Origin: a virus
Reading direction: 5' to 3' (one strand)
Length of the DNA: 43,328 nt
Virus record (IMG/VR): IMGVR_UViG_3300044631_001009
Span: 1-43,328 of that record
The notes under the pieces are model-generated. The model worked only from the letters and a program-made list of their open reading frames with translations, ran no database searches and was not told where the DNA came from. This document shows positions 5,408 through 11,950 of this stretch, piece by piece; position 1 is the stretch's first letter, and every line of letters begins with the position of its first letter. The position numbers and the translations under genes were made by a program.

Positions 5408-5692
5408 GTGACAGAACGGCACGAATGGATGACGGACGGGATTAGTCTCGATGCCTCAGAACGCATTCTCGCGGAGTACGAAACAGAGGGATGGCAGGTC
5501 GTCAGCCTGTCATGGGATTCCACGGCTGGTGTATTCATGGGAGTCTGGAAGCGGCCAGTCACTCACAGTGAATCAGTGTGTGATGTCGTCAGCCGGTTGC
5601 GGTCGTGGATTAGGGATTACGGCGACCAGAAGCAGCCGTACTTTATCGCGGATTTGAAGACGGTTTTGGGTGTGATTTCAACAGAGGAGTGA
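5408..5692 (+). CDS. Hypothetical protein, 94 aa
   Basis: GTG start at 5408 with AAAGG upstream. An alpha/beta N-terminal part (LAEYETEGWQVVSLSWDSTA) resembles small 'DUF4177-like' folds in shape only. The C-terminus is helical. It has no catalytic motif that I can see. Confidence 0.7.
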   Translation: MTERHEWMTDGISLDASERILAEYETEGWQVVSLSWDSTAGVFMGVWKRPVTHSESVCDVVSRLRSWIRDYGDQKQPYFIADLKTVLGVISTEE

Positions 5693-5725
5693 CGCTACCT
5701 CTGTTGCCTCGGAAAGGTTGGAACG

Positions 5726-5953
5726 ATGCTGGATAAATCATTTCAAACGATCGCGGTGGAGGTGGATACAACCATCGAGCGGAAGTGTGAAACGTGCGTT
5801 CTCTGGCAACCTGACGTGGTCAATCCGTGGAACCCGGAGCGTCGTCGCTGCATGTGTGTGGTTCCGGCATCGGTGCAGAGAGGCACAAGATATTCAGGAT
5901 ACACGCGGTCATCGGATGGATCGCATTGTTTGTTTTGGAATCCAAAGAAGTAA
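5726..5953 (+). CDS. Cysteine-containing hypothetical protein, 75 aa
   Basis: ATG at 5726 after GGAAAGG. Four or five cysteines (CETC, RRCMC, HCLFW) suggest a metal site or disulfides. It is the last small gene before the promoter at 5986, so it closes the left operon. Confidence 0.7.
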   Translation: MLDKSFQTIAVEVDTTIERKCETCVLWQPDVVNPWNPERRRCMCVVPASVQRGTRYSGYTRSSDGSHCLFWNPKK

Positions 5954-6097
5954 CAGCGGTTAACCATAGCTCTGCTCAAATTGCATTGACATTTGGCCGC
6001 GTTCCTGGCATGATGTCTCTACCGCTGGTGTTATGACGACTCTTGACTGTCCCGCGCACAGGTTTTGCGCGTTCGCAGCGTCATGGAGTGCGTGAAG
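5954..6097 (+). other. Intergenic segment between early and lysis regions
   Basis: This 144-nt gap contains a degenerate leader element (TAACAGCGGT at 5951-5960), the promoter described at 5986, and a perfect CGCGCA/TGCGCG hairpin at 6053-6071 without a following U-run. No ORF in it is convincing. Confidence 0.55.
5986..6014 (+). promoter_or_regulatory. Sigma70-like promoter ahead of the lysis region
   Basis: A perfect -35 box TTGACA at 5986-5991 is followed after 17 bp by CATGAT at 6009-6014 (four of six matches to TATAAT). Transcription would start near 6021 and read the lysis-region genes from 6098. It is the best -35 match I noticed in the window. Confidence 0.6.
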
Positions 6098-6286
6098 ATG
6101 TGGAAGCTAATCGGGGAAATCCTGACCAGCAAAAAAGCCATCGCGACGATGGCGGGCGTGTTGATTGTGGCCAGTAACAAAATTGGCCTGCAACTTCCCG
6201 AAGAAGCCATTACGCAGATCATCGGCGCGATTGCGGCGTATGTCGTGAGCCAAGGTCTTGCAGACTTTGGTAAGGCGGCAAAGTAA
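6098..6286 (+). CDS. Small membrane protein, holin-like candidate, 62 aa
   Basis: ATG at 6098 with GGAG at 6085-6088. The protein has two hydrophobic stretches (about residues 14-26 and 41-52) separated by a short polar turn, and charged ends (MWKLIGEILTSKK; DFGKAAK). Size, two-helix topology and position just upstream of a lysis-type enzyme fit a class II holin or holin-like protein that would permeabilise the inner membrane. Such short proteins also occur as non-lysis membrane proteins, so the role is inferred. The stop overlaps the next start (TAATG). Confidence 0.6.
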   Translation: MWKLIGEILTSKKAIATMAGVLIVASNKIGLQLPEEAITQIIGAIAAYVVSQGLADFGKAAK

Positions 6287-6738
6287 TGGCCAAAAAAGCC
6301 CCCGCAAAGAAGGCACCAGCAAAGCGAAAGCCAGCGGCGAAAAAAGCCCCTGCCATCGCTGTCTCGCCATCGAAGTCAATCGCGTGGCGGTCTTGGCTAG
6401 TCAGTGGGGCCAAGGCTGCTGCGTGGATTGTTTGCGGTGCAGTGGCTGGCGTTTATGCGGCGGGCGGCATTGAGGTTGGGCCGGGGCCGGTTATCCGCAA
6501 TGACGTGCTTCAGCAGTCATACGACGCGGACAGGATCACGCAGGCTGCCGTGCTTCGAGACTACGCCGCAAAGGGATTTGCCAACGACGACGCAGGCAGA
6601 GAGGCCGCAACGAAATGGTTCAATGAAAACCGTTTCCGCAATCGCGGGCCTGACTTTCGGCCATACACGTCAGCAGTCACAGATCATTTTGCAGCCGGAA
6701 CGCTTGCAAAGTTTGCTGATGAACTGGAGGGCAAATGA
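6286..6738 (+). CDS. Membrane protein with histone-H1-like N-terminal tail, 150 aa
   Basis: The first 25 residues are an Ala/Lys/Pro repeat (KKAPAKKAPAKRKPAAKK) like the tails of histone H1-like proteins. One transmembrane segment follows at about 36-60 (AKAAAWIVCGAVAGVYAAGG), then a soluble domain of about 90 residues with charged helices. The basic tail would stay cytoplasmic and could touch DNA or the membrane surface, with the C-terminal domain outside. It may belong to lysis or envelope interaction. The start shares a base with the upstream stop. Confidence 0.62.
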   Translation: MAKKAPAKKAPAKRKPAAKKAPAIAVSPSKSIAWRSWLVSGAKAAAWIVCGAVAGVYAAGGIEVGPGPVIRNDVLQQSYDADRITQAAVLRDYAAKGFANDDAGREAATKWFNENRFRNRGPDFRPYTSAVTDHFAAGTLAKFADELEGK

Positions 6739-7559
6739 GCGGTTTCATCGGCGGATGGTTGCAGACTGAAGAGGATCGCGATTTCCTTGACGCATTGCCT
6801 GGGGAATCGTCCGTGTTGGCCATGCGTGGCAGTTACAGCGAAGTCAAGGTTGACCCTCGCAAGGTGATGAAGATTGAGCAACAGGGCAGCGTTGGAAGTT
6901 GCCAAGGGCACGCACTGAGTAGCGTTTGCGAGCTATGCTATTACATTGCGACTGGTGATCTGTCTTTGCAGTTGTCAAGGGCCGCGGCTTATTACGAGAC
7001 ACAGCGAATTGATGGAATCATGTCTGATCGCGGCTCGACAATTAGCGGCGGGATTAAGCTTGCTACGACAAAGGGCATCTGCCGCGAAGAACTCTGGAAA
7101 TACTCAGGCCGGTACGACGCTCGCAGACCATCGAATTGGGCCGAGATCGAAGCAGACGCGGCTCAGCACAAGATTGGCCAATCGTACCGCATGGAATCCT
7201 ATGACGGTGTGCGAACGTTTCTGGGCAGCGGTCAGGGCGGGATATCGATTGGCATTTCGTGGGGCGGTGAAGTTGACCGGCCAATCGTCAATTCATTTTC
7301 TGGGGCTGGCGGTGGCGGCCATGCGATCGCGTTGCTTGGCCTATCTGAGCGGCTGGATTTCACTGGTCGGCCATTTGTCTTCATGCTCAACAGTTGGGGC
7401 GCAAACTGGGGCAATGGTGGCTGGGCCGAATGGGCACCAAATGCCGTGGAGCAAATGCTGCGGCATCGGCACACGGCCTGCTTCGGGTTGTCCGACATGC
7501 CAAACGTAAAGCCTCGAGAATTCACCTTGGAAGACATGCGGAAAGGGCTGGAAATATGA
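6735..7559 (+). CDS. Papain-like (C1-type) cysteine protease, 274 aa
   Basis: The papain catalytic set is complete and in order: Gln50 and Cys56 in QQGSVGSCQGHA, His196 in GGGGHAIALLG, and Asn219 in LNSWGANWGNGGW. It would cleave peptide bonds through a Cys-His-Asn mechanism. No signal peptide or obvious pro-region precedes the domain, so it is made as a cytosolic enzyme. It lies between small membrane proteins and a lipoprotein where a tailed phage usually carries its endolysin, and no muramidase or amidase is visible in the window. A protease acting on the cell envelope at lysis, or one used in virion maturation or entry, both fit. ATGA overlaps link it to both neighbours. Confidence 0.85.
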   Translation: MSGFIGGWLQTEEDRDFLDALPGESSVLAMRGSYSEVKVDPRKVMKIEQQGSVGSCQGHALSSVCELCYYIATGDLSLQLSRAAAYYETQRIDGIMSDRGSTISGGIKLATTKGICREELWKYSGRYDARRPSNWAEIEADAAQHKIGQSYRMESYDGVRTFLGSGQGGISIGISWGGEVDRPIVNSFSGAGGGGHAIALLGLSERLDFTGRPFVFMLNSWGANWGNGGWAEWAPNAVEQMLRHRHTACFGLSDMPNVKPREFTLEDMRKGLEI

Positions 7560-8158
7560 AACGATTTCTGTTTCTGATCATGCTAACTGGATGCGGTGAT
7601 TCTGGTGAACTTGCGGCGATGCGGACAGCATTTGAAAACGCAAAAGAGACTGTCGTTTCTGAACAGAAAGCGACATCAGAAAAGACAACCGAGGCTGTTG
7701 TGATCCTGAAGGAAAACACAGCGGCACTCGTTCGCATAGAAACAAAACTGGAAGCAAGTTTGTCGTCTCCAAAGTCCAACGGAACGGAGGTGATCAAGTC
7801 TGCCCCAAATCCCCCGGCAAAGGCGAACGACACCCAAACCTCTCCCAAAGTCGCTACGCCGGGGGATTTCTCACGCATTGCATCGGACGGCACGCGAATG
7901 CGGTGGGATGTCAACGGTAACTGGAATCCAACGCTTCTGGAAACGTCAGCACATTTGGCGACACATGGCATCGACACGAACGGCATGACTCACCAAGAGA
8001 TGGCTGACATTCATGCGTCGATTCATGATGGCAAACAGATTCCAGTTTCAGCAGTCAGGGTTAAAAATGCGGGTGCGGTTTCGAATTGTCCCGGAGGGAT
8101 GTGTCCGACAAATCGAACACAGCGACGACGAGGACTTTTCGGAGGCTTGTTTCGATGA
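7556..8158 (+). CDS. Lipoprotein with coiled coil, possible outer spanin, 200 aa
   Basis: ATG at 7556 overlaps the protease stop (ATGA). A signal peptide with a lipobox (MLTGC, Cys13) is followed by a long helical, probably coiled-coil region (residues about 20-70), a Pro-rich linker, and a small C-terminal domain with WNPTLLETSAHLATHGI and a NCPGGMCP motif near the end, then an Arg-rich tail. A lipoprotein in a lysis cassette recalls outer spanins (Rz1), although 200 residues is long for one. The paired cysteines at the C-terminus could bind metal. Confidence 0.65.
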   Translation: MKRFLFLIMLTGCGDSGELAAMRTAFENAKETVVSEQKATSEKTTEAVVILKENTAALVRIETKLEASLSSPKSNGTEVIKSAPNPPAKANDTQTSPKVATPGDFSRIASDGTRMRWDVNGNWNPTLLETSAHLATHGIDTNGMTHQEMADIHASIHDGKQIPVSAVRVKNAGAVSNCPGGMCPTNRTQRRRGLFGGLFR

Positions 8159-8427
8159 ACTTGATCAAGCCAGTCGATCTGCGACACCTAAATATCCGCG
8201 AGGCAATCCAAGCGGTAATCAGCGGACGTATCGAGCGAATCGAATGGTCAGAGACGGTAAATTTGAGGCTGAAGCATGATGGCGAACAGGCAGTGTTGAC
8301 AGTGACAGACGGGACGGTTGAGATTGATATTCCGGGGCCGATAAGTCCGGATGTGTTGCGGGTGACAGCTTACGAGGATCATGCCTTGGTGGATCTGAGG
8401 TTGAGTCAGGTAAGGATCAATTACTGA
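8155..8427 (+). CDS. Hypothetical beta-rich protein, 90 aa
   Basis: ATG at 8155 overlaps the lipoprotein stop by four bases. The sequence starts with a short helix (NIREAIQAVISG) and continues with regularly spaced beta strands (VNLRLKHDG, AVLTVTDG, VEIDIPG). No motif is recognisable. Its tight coupling suggests co-expression with the lysis-region proteins. Confidence 0.7.
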   Translation: MNLIKPVDLRHLNIREAIQAVISGRIERIEWSETVNLRLKHDGEQAVLTVTDGTVEIDIPGPISPDVLRVTAYEDHALVDLRLSQVRINY

Positions 8428-8723
8428 TGAGCCGCGATGACACAATCATGACCAGCCTGCTCTACGAGCGAGCCGCGCAATGTGGATCATGGGCAGGGGA
8501 CTTGGCAGTAAGCAAAGAGGGTGAGACAATCGACTTTTATGGTCGGCGGATGTTGAGACTGGAAAAGAAAAAGCGGATCAAATCGACGGACACAGACGAG
8601 GAAATTGCAAGGGCGATAACTCCAATCATGGCGTGGCTGTTCTGGCAGATCGCTCCGGAACTGTTGTTATGGATTGTCGCAGCGATCAGAAAACGAATTT
8701 GGCAACAGGAGCCGCAACATTGA
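8427..8723 (+). CDS. Small protein with one C-terminal membrane segment, 98 aa
   Basis: The start shares one base with the upstream stop (TGATG). A charged N-terminal domain contains two cysteines or one pair (QCGSW), and a hydrophobic span at about residues 65-88 (MAWLFWQIAPELLLWIVAAI) is followed by a basic end. This is a tail-anchored topology. A role in lysis as a pinholin- or antiholin-like protein is possible but unproven. Confidence 0.65.
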   Translation: MSRDDTIMTSLLYERAAQCGSWAGDLAVSKEGETIDFYGRRMLRLEKKKRIKSTDTDEEIARAITPIMAWLFWQIAPELLLWIVAAIRKRIWQQEPQH

Positions 8724-8941
8724 ACATTTCGGCAGAAGTTATTTTGGGAGTGATTACAGCACTTGGAGCGGTTCTTAGTGGTGCTGTTGGGAAAATGTGG
8801 ATTTGGTTTACTGCCGAACTTCGCGAGTGCAAAGACGACCGCAAATCGTTGAACGAACGAGTAGAGCAGATGCACCAAAATATCGCCGAGATCAGCACAA
8901 CAGTAGGACGGCTCGAAGGCCGATTGAGTGACGACAAATGA
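8720..8941 (+). CDS. N-terminal membrane anchor plus coiled coil, possible inner spanin, 73 aa
   Basis: The TTG at 8720 overlaps the previous stop (TTGA) and gives MNISAEVILGVITALG. A single transmembrane helix (about 6-30) precedes a heptad-rich helix to the end (SLNERVEQMHQNIAEISTTV). Type II topology with a periplasmic coiled coil is the layout of inner spanins (Rz), and a lipoprotein is encoded two genes upstream. The same layout also occurs in XhlA-like proteins. No upstream ATG in frame fits. Confidence 0.62.
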   Translation: MNISAEVILGVITALGAVLSGAVGKMWIWFTAELRECKDDRKSLNERVEQMHQNIAEISTTVGRLEGRLSDDK

Positions 8942-9033
8942 CGGCGGTTATCAATGTTGTAGCATTTTTGTTGTCAATGATTTGGGACGCAACGGGCGGG
9001 CTGATTTATTCAGTTTGGAAGCAGTTGCAATAG
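8938..9033 (+). CDS. 31-aa hydrophobic peptide
   Basis: An ATG overlapping the previous stop (ATGA at 8938-8941) opens MTAVINVVAFLLSMIW..., one predicted membrane helix with a short polar end (SVWKQLQ). The four-base overlap and the fact that it is followed directly by a leader element support translation. It could be a small lysis effector or regulator. Confidence 0.6.
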   Translation: MTAVINVVAFLLSMIWDATGGLIYSVWKQLQ

Positions 9034-9036
9034 GAT

Positions 9037-9051
9037 CGGATCGTTGATCCG
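9037..9051 (+). repeat. Leader element, copy at 9037
   Basis: CGGA, 7 nt, TCCG, extended here to a perfect CGGATC/GATCCG stem with a 3-nt loop, three bases after a stop codon. It introduces the fibre-gene operon; GAGGG precedes the ATG at 9077. Confidence 0.62.
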
Positions 9052-9076
9052 CTGCTCATAGAAAATCGAGGGAAAC

Positions 9077-9475
9077 ATGGATCTTGCAGCACTGAAAACA
9101 GAACTCACGACAGATCCGGTGGCTATTGGCTACGCGGGGAAGTCGCATGAGGCAATGGCGGTCCTAATCAATCGACCACAGCGAACTGTCAACCGTGAGC
9201 AGTTCAGCGGTGCGGATCTGGCTTCGTGCATCGATCCTGTTGAGTTTGCAGCACTGTCTGCGGTACAGCGGACGTGGATTCAGACACTGACTTCGGCCTA
9301 TGGCTCGCTGACGCTTTACGCTTCGTTGCGACAAGACATTCGAGCGGTACTAGCGACGGCCACGAAGTCGCTTCAGAAGTTCAATCAGACGATCAATCGG
9401 TCAGGGTCACGGGCGGAAGAATTGGGCCTCGGAACAGTAACCACATCAGACATAGCAGACGCTTTAAGGAGCTAA
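9077..9475 (+). CDS. Phage structural-region protein, 132 aa, related to next gene
   Basis: ATG at 9077 after GAGGG. The N-terminal motif MDLAALKTELTTDPVAIGYAG recurs in modified form at the start of the following gene, and both contain an 'EFAALS...QRTWIQTL' type helix and end in 'TxSDIAxAxR'. The protein is mainly helical. It heads the fibre-like operon, which suggests a virion or assembly role. Confidence 0.72.
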   Translation: MDLAALKTELTTDPVAIGYAGKSHEAMAVLINRPQRTVNREQFSGADLASCIDPVEFAALSAVQRTWIQTLTSAYGSLTLYASLRQDIRAVLATATKSLQKFNQTINRSGSRAEELGLGTVTTSDIADALRS

Positions 9476-9478
9476 ATT

Positions 9479-9895
9479 GTGGACAACGCAGAACTACTGA
9501 TCATCAAATCAGAACTCACGAGCGATCCGCAATCGCTCGGGCTGACAGTATCGCCAGCAGACGACGAGGCGAACGCGAATCTGCTGAATGAGATCCGCGA
9601 AGATATCCGGGTCTATCGGGCTTCTGTCGCGTCGGATGAGATCCATGTTTCTCCGTCTGAATGGGCTGCGTTGTCAGCCGGTCAGCAGAGTTGGTGGAAC
9701 AACCAGACGCTTGATGGGACTGTAAAGCCTGCTGTGATTGCTGACGGGTTTTACGAGCTGTTCGGAGCAAACACAGCAGCCCGGGCGTCATTTGATGCAG
9801 TCTCAACGGAGCCAGCATCACGGGCACGTCAATTGCTGGACCGTTACGTGAGCTTGACTCCATCAGACATTGCGAACGCGAGAAACGCGACATGA
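9479..9895 (+). CDS. Phage structural-region protein, 138 aa, related to preceding gene
   Basis: GTG start at 9479, three bases after the previous stop. Shares with its neighbour the start (IIKSELTSDPQSLGL), a 'WAALSAGQQSWWNNQ' helix and the end 'LTPSDIANARN'. The tandem pair looks like an old duplication. Function unknown, location among fibre genes. Confidence 0.72.
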   Translation: MDNAELLIIKSELTSDPQSLGLTVSPADDEANANLLNEIREDIRVYRASVASDEIHVSPSEWAALSAGQQSWWNNQTLDGTVKPAVIADGFYELFGANTAARASFDAVSTEPASRARQLLDRYVSLTPSDIANARNAT

Positions 9896-10650
9896 TAACA
9901 GACTCCGAACTGCTGCAACTGCGGCGAGATATCTACCTCGCTCTTGTTGCAAAATCCGGGGTCAGGGAGTGGGAACAACCAGAGGTCAATCAGACCATCT
10001 GGATTGCTGCACTAGATGCAGCAGACGGGCTTTTGGGAATTACAGGAACTGATGACATGGCAACCAGCATTGCACTGCGAAAAGAACTGAACGGCACACC
10101 GAAGCAAATTGTATTTGCTGATCATGCTGGAGACTTCAGCCCTACATCTGCAAATGACCTGCGAAAAACAACGGACGGTTCGCAGGAGCTGGATGTGCAG
10201 TTTTCGTTGGCTAGCGTTGCGAATGCCGCATATCGCCAGTCAGCAAAATTTGACTTCGGGGCACTGTATGCGGATGAATACGACATTCGCGGAGCAATCG
10301 AGCACGCTGCAACGCCTACCGCTGGCAATGCCTGGGACTTATATCTCGCATACTCAACCTCTGCAACAGCAGGCACAGGAAATTCTGGAGCGGCGTCTGG
10401 CTCTGATGCGGCTTACACAGGGTACAGCAGCAATGCGGCAGCGGCGGTAAAGCAACTGCACTACATCGGCTCTTTGATTTGCACGTCTCAGGCTACAGGG
10501 ACCGTGCAAGTGATAGAGTCGCAGAACAGCTTTTCGCCGAAAGCTCGTTATGCGTCGCTAATCATCCTCAATGGTAGCGGGGCTGCGGTGCACAGCGACG
10601 ACGTCGAGTGCAATATCGTATTCAATCCTGTCGTGCTGGAAAATCAGTAA
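9892..10650 (+). CDS. Putative virion or tail surface protein, 252 aa
   Basis: ATG overlaps the previous stop (ATGA). A helical N-terminal part (about 1-55) leads into an Ala/Gly/Ser/Thr-rich beta region (for example TAGTGNSGAASGSDAAYTGY at about 160-180) typical of phage surface proteins. An aromatic-poor, Asn-rich C-terminal end follows. I assign structural role by composition and context; no named family. Confidence 0.65.
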   Translation: MITDSELLQLRRDIYLALVAKSGVREWEQPEVNQTIWIAALDAADGLLGITGTDDMATSIALRKELNGTPKQIVFADHAGDFSPTSANDLRKTTDGSQELDVQFSLASVANAAYRQSAKFDFGALYADEYDIRGAIEHAATPTAGNAWDLYLAYSTSATAGTGNSGAASGSDAAYTGYSSNAAAAVKQLHYIGSLICTSQATGTVQVIESQNSFSPKARYASLIILNGSGAAVHSDDVECNIVFNPVVLENQ

Positions 10651-11399
10651 TGACGAGCCGCAACAAAATAGCGACGCATGATCAAACGAAACACCAATCG
10701 CTTTGGCGTGGTTGCGTCGGTGCGTGGGCACCATGCCTCGGGCCGACTGGGCTAACGCTGCGTGATTGGTCTGGGCGAGCGAATCACGGCACGCTGACGA
10801 ACATGGATGCGGCTGGTGATTGGGCAGTCAGCGGTGGTCGATACGCTTTGGATTTCGATGGTGTTGACGATCACGTTGTGTGTCCGACAATTTCTATCGC
10901 ACGTTCTCTCTCAATTTCTGCGTGGATAAATCTGCGGTCAACAAGTGCAGTCGTTATAATCGAAAAACGACCGACCAACGGACAATGGATACTGTTAGTG
11001 CAAGGTAGCGAATTGATTTTGCGAGGAGGTAGCGCAGCACAGATCAGCGTCGCATTCACGACTGCAAATAAATGGGTGCATATTTGTGGCACGATTCTTG
11101 ACACCACTGCGACTCTGTCTGTCGATGGAAATCAAGTGCAGACCGGGACTGTTGCCGCAATACTAAATGGCACGCAAGCGATCACTATAGGGAAATACAT
11201 GGATTTCGGCGGTGGCAATTTTCTAAATGGCCAAATCGATGATCTGCGGCTTTACAGTCGTATTCTGTCGGCTCAAGAGATTCGCTTGCTTGCTTCACGT
11301 CGCGGCATCGCTTACGAGATGGCCCCACGTCGCAGGTCATCAGTGCAGGTTGCAGCGTTTAATCGTCGTCGTCGTTTACTGATAGGAGCAGGATCATAA
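10650..11399 (+). CDS. LamG/concanavalin-like fold protein, 249 aa
   Basis: The start shares a base with the previous stop (TAATG). The sequence has the signature of a LamG-like jelly roll: ALDFDGVDDHVVCP, LSISAWINLRS, WVHICGTI, GQIDDLRLYSRILSAQEI. Such domains in phages usually sit on tail fibres or capsid decorations and bind glycans. The C-terminal 40 residues are strongly basic (RRRSSVQ, NRRRRLLIG), which is unusual for a fibre tip. Confidence 0.8.
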   Translation: MTSRNKIATHDQTKHQSLWRGCVGAWAPCLGPTGLTLRDWSGRANHGTLTNMDAAGDWAVSGGRYALDFDGVDDHVVCPTISIARSLSISAWINLRSTSAVVIIEKRPTNGQWILLVQGSELILRGGSAAQISVAFTTANKWVHICGTILDTTATLSVDGNQVQTGTVAAILNGTQAITIGKYMDFGGGNFLNGQIDDLRLYSRILSAQEIRLLASRRGIAYEMAPRRRSSVQVAAFNRRRRLLIGAGS

Positions 11400-11950
11400 T
11401 GTGGGCTAAGCAGAGCACAGCAGCGACATTGATCGTTGGACCGATTCTGGATTCAACCGGGGCCGAGTACAACACATCCGCCGTGATCGGGGATCTGAGC
11501 ATATCAAAGAATGGGGGTACGCTTACTGCTCTTGCGAGTGCAGCTACACTGACGTTCATTGCCAATGGGTTTTACACGCTGGTGCTGCGAACGACGGATG
11601 TTGATACACTTGGAAGGTTGCAAATCTCGTGCAATAAAGCAACCTACCAGATGCCGCCAGTGAACCTGATGGTCGTCCCTGCGATGGTGTTTGATTCGAT
11701 GATTTTAGGGACGGACGTTTTGGCGGCTGAACTCGACACCGCAAGCATCGACGCAATCCTGTCACGCAACGTGTCGAACGTCGAAACGACAATGCCGGAG
11801 CACTGCTTAGGGACCATCATCCTGGCGATGCTGGAGCACTCCATCAGTGGATCGACACTTACAATCAAAGGCACTGACGGCAGCACAAGCCGGTTTACCA
11901 AAACACTGACAACTAACGCATCGGCTGACCCGATCACAGGAATACAATAA
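11399..11950 (+). CDS. Putative tail or baseplate protein, 183 aa
   Basis: The ATG at 11399 shares a base with the stop of the LamG gene. The N-terminal half is beta-rich (IGDLSISKNGGTLTALASAA, GFYTLVLRTTDVDTLGRLQI) in the manner of BppU-like or fibre-stem proteins, followed by a helical segment (AELDTASIDAILSRN). Located in the fibre cluster; role inferred from context. Confidence 0.68.
   Translation: MWAKQSTAATLIVGPILDSTGAEYNTSAVIGDLSISKNGGTLTALASAATLTFIANGFYTLVLRTTDVDTLGRLQISCNKATYQMPPVNLMVVPAMVFDSMILGTDVLAAELDTASIDAILSRNVSNVETTMPEHCLGTIILAMLEHSISGSTLTIKGTDGSTSRFTKTLTTNASADPITGIQ

Noticed and set aside
2322-9051. True integron attC array
   Set aside because: The repeated element lacks the attC core sites and no tyrosine recombinase is in the window; only the cassette-like layout is similar.
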